Shown here one piece after another: positions 48,961 to 59,733 of a stretch of DNA of 64,000 nucleotides. Each line of letters starts with the position of its first letter. The stretch's first letter is position 1. Origin of the DNA: Sarcomyxa edulis (Eukaryota; Basidiomycota; Agaricomycetes; Agaricales; Mycenaceae). The notes under the pieces are model-generated. The model worked only from the letters and a program-made list of their open reading frames with translations, did not search any database and was not told the DNA's origin. Location: contig QUOL01000003.1 of the NCBI GenBank assembly GCA_009761415.1, positions 2,108,001 to 2,172,000 of the forward strand, in the 5' to 3' direction. The position numbers and the translations under genes were made by a program.

Positions 48961-50541
48961 TCAGATCTTTTGGTTGTCAATGTCGTACCATTCGAAAGGA
49001 GTGCCTTCGTCTTCGTAAGAATGCTCACCAGTAACCCTCAAGCCTTCCTTTCTGAAACTATACAAGGGTGCTATGAACTCTCTCAACAGACCACAATCTC
49101 TCTCGTCGATACCGACCCGCATAAGACGTGCAACCTTGGGGGGTATAGGCTGTTGGTCATTCGACCACCATCGCGATTTCATAAGAGGGACGATAGTCTC
49201 GTGAGGATCCAAAGGAAAATGCTGGAGATCCGTCGCCATGTCCAACGCTTGGAGTCGCGGTAAGACATTCTGGTCTGATGTTCCAGAGTACGAAAGACTC
49301 TCGAACAAGGCGGGTGTAATAAGCTCAGGAATGGCTACACGCAACTTGAGAAGAGATGGAACAGCCCTCAACACCTGGACGAGCTCTTCGATTGTTACGT
49401 TATCCCAGAATAACTCTAGAATTTTTAGCGGCGGGGATGAGCGAGATAGGAGGGAGATGATCTCAGAATGGGGCCAGTGCCCTTGGGGAGCAATCTCGTC
49501 GAACAGGATAAAAAACCAGGTTAGGTGCGGGAGGACGAGAGGTCGAAAAAATTGCGATACTAAGCCAATTCCTCGAAACCTGATGGACAGTGTGCGTAGA
49601 TTTGGTAGATTCACTGTTCCACAGGGGACGATTTGGTTGGAGTCGTTCCACCCTTCGATTTCCAAGGTGCATTCTTCAAGACTCGAACATGGTGCAAGGA
49701 TATGTGGTGCACTTGGACCTGCGTTCACCCTTAGTAGAACCAGCTTCGTTAACTGAGCCCACGGAAATTGGACGCAGGAGTGGAAAATCCCTTCCCTCCA
49801 GAACTGTATGGTGAGACTAGAAAGGCGAGGAGCATTTGCAAATGCAGACATTTGTACCGATGAGGGATGTTGGCCGTCAAACGTTTCCAGATAAACTTCT
49901 TCCAACATATCCACTGAGCCCCCCGGGATATGACAGATAATATCCATAAGAGGATACGGAGCCTTTAGAACAAGACGACGACACCGAGGTAGATGAGTAA
50001 TGACAAGATCCAGGACACGGTGATTTAGATCTTGGTGACTATATAGACTGGCTGGCGCTGATTGCCACCTATCTCGGTCGAGGTCGAGGGATACGGAAAT
50101 CTCGAGAAGTTGCAGCCACGTATCCGCTATGTTGACGAGTCCGCTACATTCCTTTGCGTATTGGAAACGTATGCGACCCAACCTGGACCATAGCTGGGAA
50201 GTTGTCAGCGCTACCTCCGTCCAAAATCTACAAATCCGACACAACTCCAACGGCATAGACCGACATCCATCGCCGTCGCAGCAGAATATGAATATTTCGG
50301 CCAATACTTCGACGGGAAGTCGTCGAATAGGTCCGCATGCGGCGCGATATACCTCGATTTTAGCGAGGCACACCTTTCTGCGTCTTTTCATATCGTCGAG
50401 CTCGGATTGCATTCGTTCGATCTCTGCATTGCAGTGGATCAATTCGATTTGTGATTGATTGAGCAGATCAGTGAGCTGAGGAAAGTGGTGGGGCGACGGT
50501 ACCCAAGCAGAGTTTCTTATCACGTCGAGCCCTAGCTGCAT
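48961..50541 (-). CDS. F-box-like protein with N-terminal coiled coil
   Basis: Single-exon frame of 526 residues. The N-terminus has a coiled coil (LIHCNAEIERMQSELDDMKR) leading straight into an F-box-like element GPIRRLPVEVLAEIFIFC and LELCRICRFWTEVALTTSQL, the layout of the large Agaricomycete F-box family. The rest has irregular leucine-rich segments (PRCRRLVLKAPYPLMDII, LPNLRTLSIRFRGIGLVSQF) that likely form the substrate-binding solenoid. Such proteins would connect targets to SCF ubiquitin ligases; the target is unknown. It converges on the CCCH-LRR gene, 165 bp between the stops. Confidence 0.75.
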   Translation of the reverse strand: MQLGLDVIRNSAWVPSPHHFPQLTDLLNQSQIELIHCNAEIERMQSELDDMKRRRKVCLAKIEVYRAACGPIRRLPVEVLAEIFIFCCDGDGCRSMPLELCRICRFWTEVALTTSQLWSRLGRIRFQYAKECSGLVNIADTWLQLLEISVSLDLDRDRWQSAPASLYSHQDLNHRVLDLVITHLPRCRRLVLKAPYPLMDIICHIPGGSVDMLEEVYLETFDGQHPSSVQMSAFANAPRLSSLTIQFWREGIFHSCVQFPWAQLTKLVLLRVNAGPSAPHILAPCSSLEECTLEIEGWNDSNQIVPCGTVNLPNLRTLSIRFRGIGLVSQFFRPLVLPHLTWFFILFDEIAPQGHWPHSEIISLLSRSSPPLKILELFWDNVTIEELVQVLRAVPSLLKLRVAIPELITPALFESLSYSGTSDQNVLPRLQALDMATDLQHFPLDPHETIVPLMKSRWWSNDQQPIPPKVARLMRVGIDERDCGLLREFIAPLYSFRKEGLRVTGEHSYEDEGTPFEWYDIDNQKI

Positions 50542-51117
50542 GTCTGTGTCCTGTTTTTCGAACCATCAGCCGGTGTTGTACTCTTAGACTGTCAGCGACA
50601 GTCAGTTGATGGACGCACCGTATCTGCCATGTTGCTCTTACAGTTTAAAGCTACTTGTAAGAGCCAAGCTTACAGTCGACCACGATGGCCTAACTACTAG
50701 ATCCGGCACTGCGGCAGTCTTGTTGAAGGTTCAGTGCAATGAGTCGGAAGCGCCGTTCGTGATAAAGGTGAAGAACTTTTACCTCCGGTTTGTTTTGAGT
50801 GAACGTGGTCGATCCCCAATTGCGAGACACGATATCATTGTATGTATCAACGCGAAGCCATTGAACGAAACATGACTATCTAGAATATACTGGTAGAGCT
50901 TTTACTAGCACGCATGAGAGCCAAGACAAGCTTCTGAAATGGAGCAAAACGAGGATGATTTAAAGAAAGTGTTGGGAGAGTGAAGGAAAAGCGACTGATG
51001 AGCTGCATGGAACACAACTGCTGTCTATTTCCATGCCTGCGTCGCGGGTATACGACTCCCGGGATGGGGATGTGTAAAGTGCCGTTTCTTGAAGGAAAGA
51101 AGGGGCCTAGAGGGTCC
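50542..51117. other. Intergenic, no recognised gene
   Basis: 576 bp between the F-box start and the end of the copper-fist gene. An open frame at 50606-50875 on the plus strand has no known motif. Confidence 0.35.
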
Positions 51118-52724
51118 TTAGAAGTACCCACCACCACCCCATGGGTATGTCTCACCTCTCGGGGCGTTGGTACGAGGGTTTGGAGAAGACGACGGTCCTG
51201 CTTCAGGGAGCTGATCATTGTACTCGTAGGAGGACGGAGAAGATATCTGACGGATCCAGTCATCGATCGAGGGGTATTGTTGTTGGTACTGGTATTGGTA
51301 GGGATAGGCAGGATCTAGAGGAGTCGGAGGTGCAGGTGTGGGAGTCGTAGGCATGGATCCGGGAAGAGAGAGGATGGTGCAGTCCAGACACGCCCCGCAT
51401 CCTCCGGGATTGGTACACTGTGAGAACGCGGTTGGGGATAGGCCGGCTGGCGGTGATGAAGAATTGGAGGCAGAGTGGGGTTGGGACTGATTGTGTTCGG
51501 GGCAACCGGGGCAGCTGCATGTCTCACCGCAGCCGCAACGAGATGGGAATTGGATAGGGAACTGAAGATCAAATGATTCGGAGGGCCTGATTTGTGTATT
51601 GACGGATTGCGAGAGACGCGCAAGTTGCTCGGGAATCCACGATTGAGATGGGTCATCGAAGAATGGGTTAGGTGAGGATGGTGGAGTACGCGTGGGTGTC
51701 GGTACATAATTTGATCCGTTTCTGGTAGGTGTAGATCCATGAGCGTGAGCGTGCTCGTAGGCTCGCACGTATGGGCTATAGAAAGTGGATTCATGAGGAT
51801 GGCGACCACTGGGATGTCCGTGCGTCATGCTCGTAGACGGATCATGGAATGAGCTAGGAGAAGATGAGGACGAGGACAAATGTCTGGTTTGTTCTGGTCG
51901 TGGAAGGACTGGGCGAAGGGCAGCGATACGAGATAGAATGTGGGACGACATGGCCTCAGTCATTGTGGAAGTATGTTGATTTGATGCCGCGGCGCTACTT
52001 AGGGCTGCATTGGAAGTTGATGCAGAGGATTGGAGCCTGGTACGGGCCCGGGGAGTATTGGTGGAGCAATGACATTCGGCAGCAGAATCGCATTCGCAAG
52101 CTGAGCGTTCATGGTCCACTGTTGTTTTCGTACAGCGTCAATTGTGATATAGGAGGACAAAACGGCCTGCTAGAGGGCATACCACCATAATCAGAATCAG
52201 AAGAGGTCCCAGTACTCTGAGCGCTGAGGTTGAGGGAGGCAACCGACGCTTCCAGGGCTTCGGGCAAGCCGTTTGGAAACGCCGGGCTCTCGGATATCTG
52301 GGTATGACTGCCTATGGAGAGTAGGGCAATCTTAGGGATGAGCCGACCAGATCGACGCATGGTAGGAAATGTTGATACACACCTTTCTTCTTCCCTGTAC
52401 GTGAGGTACTTGGTGCGGATGTCGAGTCTTTGCTTCCACAAATGCATCTGATGTGGAGTTGTTTTGTTTTGCGTAGCTCCCGACAATGCTCGCACTGTGT
52501 CACAGGGCGGCCTTTCTTTTTTATTTCATAGAGAGGGCGGTCGGTATGTTGACAGTTAGACGAGCGATGTCCCTTGATGCATGTCTCGCTACATTAAAAG
52601 TCAGCATAGGGGATATGAAAGATAATCTGACTCTCACCATGCATATTTATTGCCTTGGACGAGAACCTGGAGTAAGACTGGACGTCAGTGACTACGGGAG
52701 ATACGACTGATAGGTAGATACCAT
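51118..52724 (-). CDS. Copper-fist transcription factor
   Basis: Copper-sensing regulator of the Ace1/Mac1/Cuf1 family, acting in the nucleus on copper or iron homeostasis genes. The first coding exon is only the ATG at 52722-52724; a 55-nt intron (52667-52721) leads to exon 2 (52638-52666, VLVQGNKYAC), and a second intron to CETCIKGHRSSNCQHTDRPL, then YEIKKKGRPVTQCEHCRELR and KTKQLHIRCICG. This gives the complete copper fist with C-x2-C-x8-C-x-H and the KGRP minor-groove motif. Cys-rich clusters follow: ACECDSAAECHC, RCGCGETCSCPGCPEHN and CTNPGGCGACLDC, expected to bind Cu(I). The rest is Ser/Pro-rich. Stop TAA at 51118. Whether it activates detoxification or uptake cannot be told. Confidence 0.88.
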
Positions 52725-53988
52725 GATTGTGCGACACTCTGACGGGACGCTGCAAGGCCCCGTCGGCCACAGGACGGCGAGTTGAGGCTAGGACACGACG
52801 AGCAAGAGATTACTACTATGGCAATACATCGTAGAGTTGGAAAGATGATGGAAATGAAGAAAGAGATGAGCTGGCCGTCGCGATCGTCTTATATATTCTG
52901 TTGCGCACGGTCCATACGGAACCAGTCCCGAACTCCCCGAATGCACTGCTTTTCCTGCTACGTCGACGAACTGATTTGCGGTTTTTACGCCAGAGGACTG
53001 CGCACTGGAGCACCACTGGAGCACTATCTGTCGATGCAAGGAGTGCAATGGCGATATAACCTCTATATCCTGTCTTAGCCGGTCATATGCTTGCTGCTGT
53101 CAAGCTGCTGTGTTACAATCCCTATCTTATCGGGTCCAACTTTGTCTTGTTCTATGCACGTCCTTTCCAATATTATCTCTGTACGAGCTATATACGCCCG
53201 GATCATGTGCATGTGCCTAGACTCGACGTCCTCTGCTGCATACTTGCACTTCGTCTCTCGGGCTCGGATCGTACTGCGTCTATGGCAAAACAGTTCCCTA
53301 TATCTAGGATCTGGCTTCAATGACAAGTACTCTATCGCATGTAGATGCTCGCGCAGGCCAATTGGTGGTTGACCGCCATGGCTGGTACTCACCGAACCGT
53401 CGAATTGACGCCACGTCTTGTCCCGTGCTACTCGCTTTATTATTGGTCATTGTGAAGACAGCTTCAACATGGAAGTAACTACCCTCCTTCTCTCGATCCT
53501 CGCAGAGCAAGTTCGAAGAATGCCTTGACGGGTCAAATGCACTGAATCTCCATCTCCTAGCCTGCAGGTCGAATCCCTTCTACTACACTTCTCTACTCAA
53601 CCGCGATTTGCCCCTTTGTGATTTCCGACCCATTTTGCCGCGGAACCTCGGAAGTTGTCATGATCGATGCGTTCCCGCACCGACGTGTATACAGATTATT
53701 ACTAGGGCGTATTAGACTCTGGAATCACTGTAGCTTGACAGAGTGCGGTTCATGTCAAAGGATCTCATGAATCCAGTTCAAGGAATCCAGATCAAGCCAA
53801 GATCAAGCGATAGTGAACTTTCTTGTCGACGTCTTCATCAGGATTCTCTCTGCAGTCTAGCACAAACGATTCTTTGTATGTCTCGGAGTGTGGTTCTGGA
53901 AAACGCCTTGGCGGTTCAGTAGCACTGGATATCTAGGTCGAATCCGCTCGTCTAGAGTCTAGACTCTACAGGCCCTTGCTGCCACGGG
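52725..53988. other. 1.26-kb stretch without recognised gene
   Basis: Contains the copper-fist promoter at its left side. Several open frames (e.g. 53075-53392 minus) show no known motif. Confidence 0.35.
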
Positions 53989-55189
53989 GCGACGCGTCTT
54001 GTCACGTCATTCCTACGGCGCGTGACAACTGTAAGACGCGTTGTCATTGTTTAATCGCATTCAACAATGATTTCGTCCCAAAACGGATGATCTGCTCCTT
54101 CGACAACATATAAAAGCCCAGCGTGTTCGACGAAATCGCCCAACTGCTCTTCTCCCCCAACCACCATCATCTCTGGTGCCCAACGCTCTCCCTCACCCGC
54201 TGTCTACTACCATCAGTCCTTGACTAGATGCATACCTCTATCATCCACGTTCGTCTCTTCTCATCTAGTCGCGTGCCCCCTAGCTGACCCCCACTATAGC
54301 AGTATCTCGCCGCTGTCTTTCTACCAAGGCGAGCGATTTGAACAACCGCCCTGACTCAGAGCCTTGCAAGTATGTTTTATCTATCATATTTTGCCCGCCC
54401 ATGCTGACTCTCATCTACAGACTTCTCTCAACGCCGAACCACCCCGCCGGCTAGTGCTATGCACTCCATCACACCGTACGTCCTCTCCTTATGTCTCTTT
54501 ACATCTTCACCCGCTAATACACTGTCATAGACGTGCCCGCCATTACCAGTTTCCCGAATGATGCCAACAGACCTTGCTAGTACGATGCATCGGACCGGTG
54601 TGTATGATCGAGTCAGCAGTGTTAGCAGAGCCCTCGATCGCCTGGCGAGCTCTCGTACATGCTTCGGCGTGTGCGGGCGCGTTGGAGCCAGGAGGTGTCA
54701 GAGGATGGGCGCACTCGGAGTGTCAGCAGAGCCCTCTATCCCCTTGGCGAGTTGTCGTACATGTCTTAGACCGGACTCGGCTGCAGAGACCTCGAGGATT
54801 GTACGTGCAGCGCTTGAGTCATGGGCGGTGCAAGAGGATGGGCGCACTCCAACTTGTGATTGCATGCAGGTTTCTTTCTTCGTGCTCAGTACAGGTCTCG
54901 TCTGGTTTGCTGGAGCTGTAGCGGTCCGATTTGGCATGTCATCTTTCCATCCTATCATTCCTTTGTTTGTTTGCCCTTTGCTTCACCATGTACTAATGTG
55001 CCTTCTTTTCAGCCTATCCGGGCAATGTCGTCCCACGTCTTGCTCGTCCCGCTTACAGCTTGCCTCTGGGTGTCCTTCAATTGTACGTCTAATCTGCCCA
55101 GATTTATCGCTCCTATCCTGACCTCCCAATTTACAGACTGTCTTTTGAGGCCCCTTTTGTCTCTTACCATTTCTCTGTCATCATCTCGC
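53989..55189 (+). mobile_element. 1.2-kb dispersed repeat, copy B
   Basis: Inverted partner of 25932-27124. It starts with a hairpin-forming palindromic zone (CGCGTCTTGTCACG to AAGACGCG, about 53993-54040), then a TATAAAA at about 54109, a pyrimidine-rich stretch and several GT..AG pairs. Inside, 54618-54666 and 54719-54765 are similar 48-bp units at a 101-bp distance, and GAGGATGGGCGCACTC recurs at 54701 and 54834. A 188-codon frame (54558-55121) is present in both copies, but substitutions are not concentrated at silent sites and the frame breaks near its end, so coding is doubtful. Most like a solo LTR or non-autonomous transposon. Confidence 0.75.
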
Positions 55190-55451
55190 TCCCTGTCTAT
55201 CTACTTAGTGAACGAGGTACAAGTCGCCTATATGTACTTTCGAGTCTCGTTACCGAGCATATGTTTGTCCCTCAATATACATCCCGTTTCACTATGACTT
55301 CGTTTTCGACGTTGTGATCAGAGTGGCATCACTTTCATTTCTTTATCCTCCACGTACGGCGCCATGGACAAATCAGAGGTATATAAGGTTCAGATATCAT
55401 ATCAGAATAGGAAATAGTGCTAGGTATCTTTCAACACATCAGATTGGCGTC

Positions 55452-56806
55452 TCAAGCCCGAAGCTCAAAGCTAGCGAACGCCAAGTCATATCCACCAAAT
55501 TCGTAGTTGATTTTATCTGTCCTCCTATACCCTCTCCCAGCTACCCCACTCGCCTTGTCGCTCCCGTCCACATCAACAACAGGTGCCAAGGCAGTTCTGA
55601 AAGCCTGTTGTGCAGACTCTACAGCACTTTGTCCGTCTTTTCCGTCCTCTAGATAGTTGCTATTATCTTCCGAGGATATGAACAACGTGAGACTAAGCCG
55701 TCCTGGCTGGAAGATGTCAACGACGCGTCGAATGAGAGTCTTGAGGTCTGGAATGGATTTCGATTTGGAACTCGAAGCCGATGGAGAGGTTGGAAGGGGA
55801 ACGTTACACTCGAAGCTAGCGTAAGACCAGCCTTCTTCGGGGGTCACGTGAATAGTGTAATAGCCTTCTCCGCCGATCTTGTTTGGGTGCGTGGCGTCCT
55901 CTCCCCATCGCAGCAGGGCGTTGGAAGAATAACCGCATGGAGTGAAAGTGTACGCGTCTAGAGTTGTAAGATGGGGAGGGAATATGTTCGCAATGCCTAG
56001 CTCAGAAGATAGAGCCAGTGCTTGGTCCCGGTTTTGTGATTCGTCTGGGAAGAAGAAGGGTGCGCGAGCGGCGGGAGAGAGGTGGGACATGAGGATTTCT
56101 ATAGTATAGTCGGCTTCTTGGACATGTGGAGGCAGGTCCGGATCATCTTCGGACTTGGGTGGATCATCGAATTCGAGAGAAGTAGATGGCGATGAAGGAA
56201 GGGTGTCTGTGAGGTACAGTAACCAATGGTCACCGTTGACCTTGCCAACAGTATACGCCGCTCCAGTCATTCCCATTCCTGCGAATGTATTGTCAAGATA
56301 TTCGACCTCGTATTTCCAGTCGCGGTGAGGGCCAATCTGGCGCTCGGGAAACATGAATGATTTGCGAGAATAGAAACAACGGTGAACAGATGGAAGTGAT
56401 GCAAGGGATGATGCAATGGAGAGTATTCGGGGGAGCCCCAACAGGTTGAGGGTTGTCCCGCAAGTTTTTAATATTAAGCGATGAGGGGAAACAAAGAAAG
56501 ATGATTCGCTGAGAGTTGAGGAGGTTATTGAGGTGAGCGATAGTAGAGAAAGATGGGCACGCACCTGAGTAGATACGCGTCCATTTCTTTTCCTTCGATA
56601 ACATTGAGGACTTTGCACTGAACAATGTCCAACATTTCCTCCCAGACCTCCCGCTTTATTTTCCTGAGACCAGTCCTGCCATCGCCCTCTGTAGCAAGGG
56701 CGGCGTCTGGTACATCATTTGCGGATGGTGCAAACCAAATTTCGAGTAGTTTTTCTGGGCCCTCAAATGGGGCTGATGCGTGTGGGTCGTCAAGTGGCAT
56801 TGTCAT
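55452..56806 (-). CDS. SPE2: S-adenosylmethionine decarboxylase (SPE2)
   Basis: Pyruvoyl enzyme supplying decarboxylated AdoMet for spermidine and spermine synthesis. The start at 56806 gives MTMPLDDPHASAPFEGPEKL followed by LEIWFAPS, the conserved N-terminus. A GTGCGT..CTCAG intron (about 56519-56572) joins AYLLS to ESSFFVSPHR, so the autocatalytic Glu-Ser cleavage site is intact. Further conserved segments: GPHRDWKYEVEYLD, GKVNGDHWLLYLTD, FTPCGYSSNALLRWG with the catalytic Cys, and YYTIHVTPEEGWSYASFECN with the essential His. The C-terminus ends GGYDLAFASFELRA. The length of about 430 residues is slightly long for the family. The leader has two short upstream frames. Confidence 0.92.
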
Positions 56807-56831
56807 TTTGTGGAAAGGTGAGTTAACGATG

Positions 56832-56882
56832 CTATCGAGATTGAGATAGGTAGAGGCCGCTTGGGGCAGATTCGGGATGCAT
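56832..56882 (-). promoter_or_regulatory. Upstream ORF 2 in the AdoMet decarboxylase leader
   Basis: ATG at 56882 begins a 16-codon frame (MHPESAPSGLYLSQSR) ending 25 nt before the SPE2 start codon. AdoMet decarboxylase mRNAs are known for polyamine-responsive uORFs; this peptide is not the mammalian one. Confidence 0.4.
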
Positions 56883-56927
56883 GAAATGGGTTGAAGCACA
56901 GAAGATGGAATGGTTGTAGGTCAACAA

Positions 56928-57002
56928 TCAGACCTGCAGGAGACGAGGACCTTTGAGAGGATGAGGAGGATGAGACTGGTTATCGATTTGATGTTTTTCC
57001 AT
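56928..57002 (-). promoter_or_regulatory. Upstream ORF 1 in the AdoMet decarboxylase leader
   Basis: ATG at 57002 opens a 24-codon frame starting MEKHQIDNQSHPPHPLKG. It matters only if transcription starts upstream of it, which cannot be seen. Confidence 0.3.
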
Positions 57003-57144
57003 CTTGAAAGATTTTAGCGGAAAATGCCGGCGTACATTCGACAATTTAACTCACTGATCGAGTCCCTTCCTGTCCCTCGGCGCTTAGTAAGTCTACCGTC
57101 CTATCCATCGTAGACGTAGAGTTCCTCCCTCCCGACTTCCTTCC
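57003..57144. promoter_or_regulatory. Divergent promoter region, SPE2 and F-box gene
   Basis: Part of the 338 bp between the SPE2 start and the F-box start at 57145; both promoters must overlap here and in the uORF region. Confidence 0.35.
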
Positions 57145-59096
57145 ATGCCATCAGGTTTATTTTGGAGTATAGGGTCTCCTCCGAGTCGGTCAGCGCCCGA
57201 TTATGGACGTACTTCTGGGAAACATATTCCAGACGATATTTGGTATCATGTCATCCAGTTCATTCCACCCAAAGAACTTTGGGCATTGCTCAGCATTAAT
57301 CGTCCCTTCTTCGAGACAGTGATGAACCTGAGGTATAAAGAGGTTTATCTGAATGACATGGACCAACGGACGATAAAGAAGTTAATGCGTCTAATGTAGG
57401 TGTCGCGCATCAGTGTAGTTGACTCAGTACATTGACGTTTGGGTGTATGATGCGCAGAGATCCTTTCGTTGCTGAGCGGGTCCGGTCTCTGCGCGTCAAT
57501 CCGATGTGGTTCATGGATAGGAAAGGCAGCACAACCATACGGGGGGCGATCAAGACAGCAGAGATTAGTTTGCGCCGCCGAGCTAAGGCAGCTGCGCAAA
57601 CGTCGTTCTTTCGAGGTCGACGCCAGCCAGAAACGTTCTCATCAGAGTTCTCATTCGACAAGGAGCACGTCCAAGCCATGACAGTTGAAGTCATCACTGG
57701 TTTCTCTCGTCTACAGAAATTCAGCATTATGTCGAAACCATTCCCTGAAACGCCTCATTTCACAAAATTCCTTTTGACTGCATGGCATTCTTTCGGCTCG
57801 CAATTGCAGCGGGTCAGCCTGAATGCACCGCTAGCGCAATTCGAGGTCATCCTGGCAGGATCACCTCGATTCCATGCACTCGAATATCTGACGATTCGTC
57901 TCGAGACTGATAGTCCCGAAGCAGATATCATTGCCGATAGGAAAATCCTCCTCCATACTTTGGTTCCTTTCCTCAACGGGCTTACCTCTACCCTCCGAGT
58001 CCTAAACTTCACCACAAGCGCGGCTCAGGATCATTCCGACTTTTTCCAATCATTGGGGCATTTCCCAAGATTGAATGCCTTATCGCTATGCAATGCTTTC
58101 CATTCGCATCAGCTCTCGGACTTGTCTGGCCTCACTCGATTCCTCCGCTCCCACGCAGTCACCTTGAAGCATGTTACACTTAGGCCCTATTCTGGCGTTC
58201 CTATGTTGCTATCAGGCCAATCGGCAGAGGACGTTTTCAAACTATGGATGCTTCAAACCTCTCTCGACGAAGGAAATCTGACGCATCTACAGACACTACA
58301 CATTTCCCCGCGTTTTGCTCGACCGTCCCTCGATTTCGAAACTTTACGTGCTTATGTTCAACGCTCTTCTAATACACTGACGACCCTCGTTTTGGAAGAT
58401 CTTTATATGACATACAATGAAGTGACCATGCTCGTCGATATACTGTCGCCACACAGTTGCCTTGAACGCCTTCATCTTCATACGAAGAGTATCAATCCTC
58501 AGCTCTTGGATCTGTTGAGCAGGAAGCTTCCTAATCTTCACCGACTGGAACTAACATTCCAAACCGTCGTTGGAGATGCGAGGAGCGAGCTTGAAAGCAT
58601 AGATGTCGAACCTTTTGAACTGGTCAGTGTTTACCAATCGCAGATCGCCAAGCTTTTATATAGATAGGATTTGCTCTAGGATGAATTCGTCGATGACATC
58701 AAGAAGCGTTCATATCCAGAATGGAACTTGCAATATTTAAAGATCCGACATAATAGGTCCATGACCCCGGAGACAATGATGATGCTTTCCTTGCTTGTCG
58801 ATTGCATACCATCAGTGACCAATTATACTCGTGTATGGTGCGTCATCTCCTCATCTTGTTTGCTTCTCTCTAACATTTCCCTTCTACTCGCCCACTAGCC
58901 CTCCGGGTCGCCGGTGAATATGAACCACGATTTAGTGACTCAATTGACTATGTTAAACACTCCCTCCTCGACGCGTTGACTGATATGTCCACTCAGTCGA
59001 AAGGGTGGAACAAAATCACAATTTTGTACACGTTTTCGTTGTTTACAACTTATTCTATCATATCAAGCACAGCACCGGCTGGATGAGAATGAGCTC
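57145..59096 (+). CDS. F-box/LRR-like protein
   Basis: The start at 57145 gives MPSGLFWSIGSPPSRS, then an F-box-like element HIPDDIWYHVIQFIPPKELW and ALLSINRPFF. An intron (about 57398-57460) joins RLI to DPFVAERVRSLRVNPMWF. A long exon carries repeated leucine-rich stretches (GLTSTLRVLNFTTSAAQD, LGHFPRLNALSLCNAFHS, LLSRKLPNLHRLELTFQ). The frame could stop at 58667, but a 57-nt intron (58623-58679) keeps it open into DEFVDDIKKRSYPEWNLQYL, and a further one gives LRVAGEYEPRFSDSIDYVKH and an end at 59096. A probable SCF adaptor of unknown target. Confidence 0.65.
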
Positions 59097-59733
59097 GGTG
59101 ACGTTTATCTAGATTCTGTGTTTTCATATAAAAGGATTTCTTCCATCGTTTTACGGCCGGAGTCTCTTCTTAGATCTGACCCTCGACACCCATTCCTACC
59201 TAAATATTCTGTCACCATACACCGAACTCGACCCCAAAGATAACCGGACACGGATCGAGAGCTTTCTGATCGCATCATCTGTCTGTTCGCCCTCTTGCCC
59301 TCTTTTGCGACGGACTCCGCGTGCTCTGATGTGTGCGTGCGACAACATTTGTTCGTTCGAGCGAGAACGAATTCAAGCACCTGTGAGTACTCTGCCAGAG
59401 ATCTTAGGACTGGGACTACTATTTGTTCCGATGTTTGCGTCAGGTTCCCAAGACCATTAGCCCAGCACGTGCGCTCCAAGCGCGCCTTCCGATCTCAACA
59501 ATCGTAGATTATATGGTACCGCCCGGCGCCATTGATATTGCGACGATCTGGGGCAGACCCAAGGTGGACGAATTGTGAAGCTTGACCTTGACGCCCCTAA
59601 CAAGGCCGTCAGGGGACATCAGCATTCCCTCGATGGCGGAGACATTCTGTTGTTTACCCTCGCTCCTATCTTTGCATCCGTTACTTATAAGCACCCAAGC
59701 GAAGAATGATGTTTACTGATCCCCTCTTCTATC
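59097..59733. other. Intergenic, no recognised gene
   Basis: 637 bp upstream of the NmrA-like gene; open frames on both strands lack known motifs. Confidence 0.35.

Noticed and set aside
50606..50875. Plus-strand 89-codon frame as a gene
   Set aside because: No motif, no splice partners, inside a short intergenic region.
54558..55121. 188-codon open frame also present in copy A (26001-26564, minus)
   Set aside because: Differences between copies are mostly amino-acid changing, the frame is lost towards the end, and the region is made of internal DNA repeats; more likely non-coding element sequence.
58623..58679. Stop at 58667 as the end of the second F-box protein
   Set aside because: A good GT-AG intron with CTCTAG acceptor removes it and continues an open, protein-like frame to 59096.
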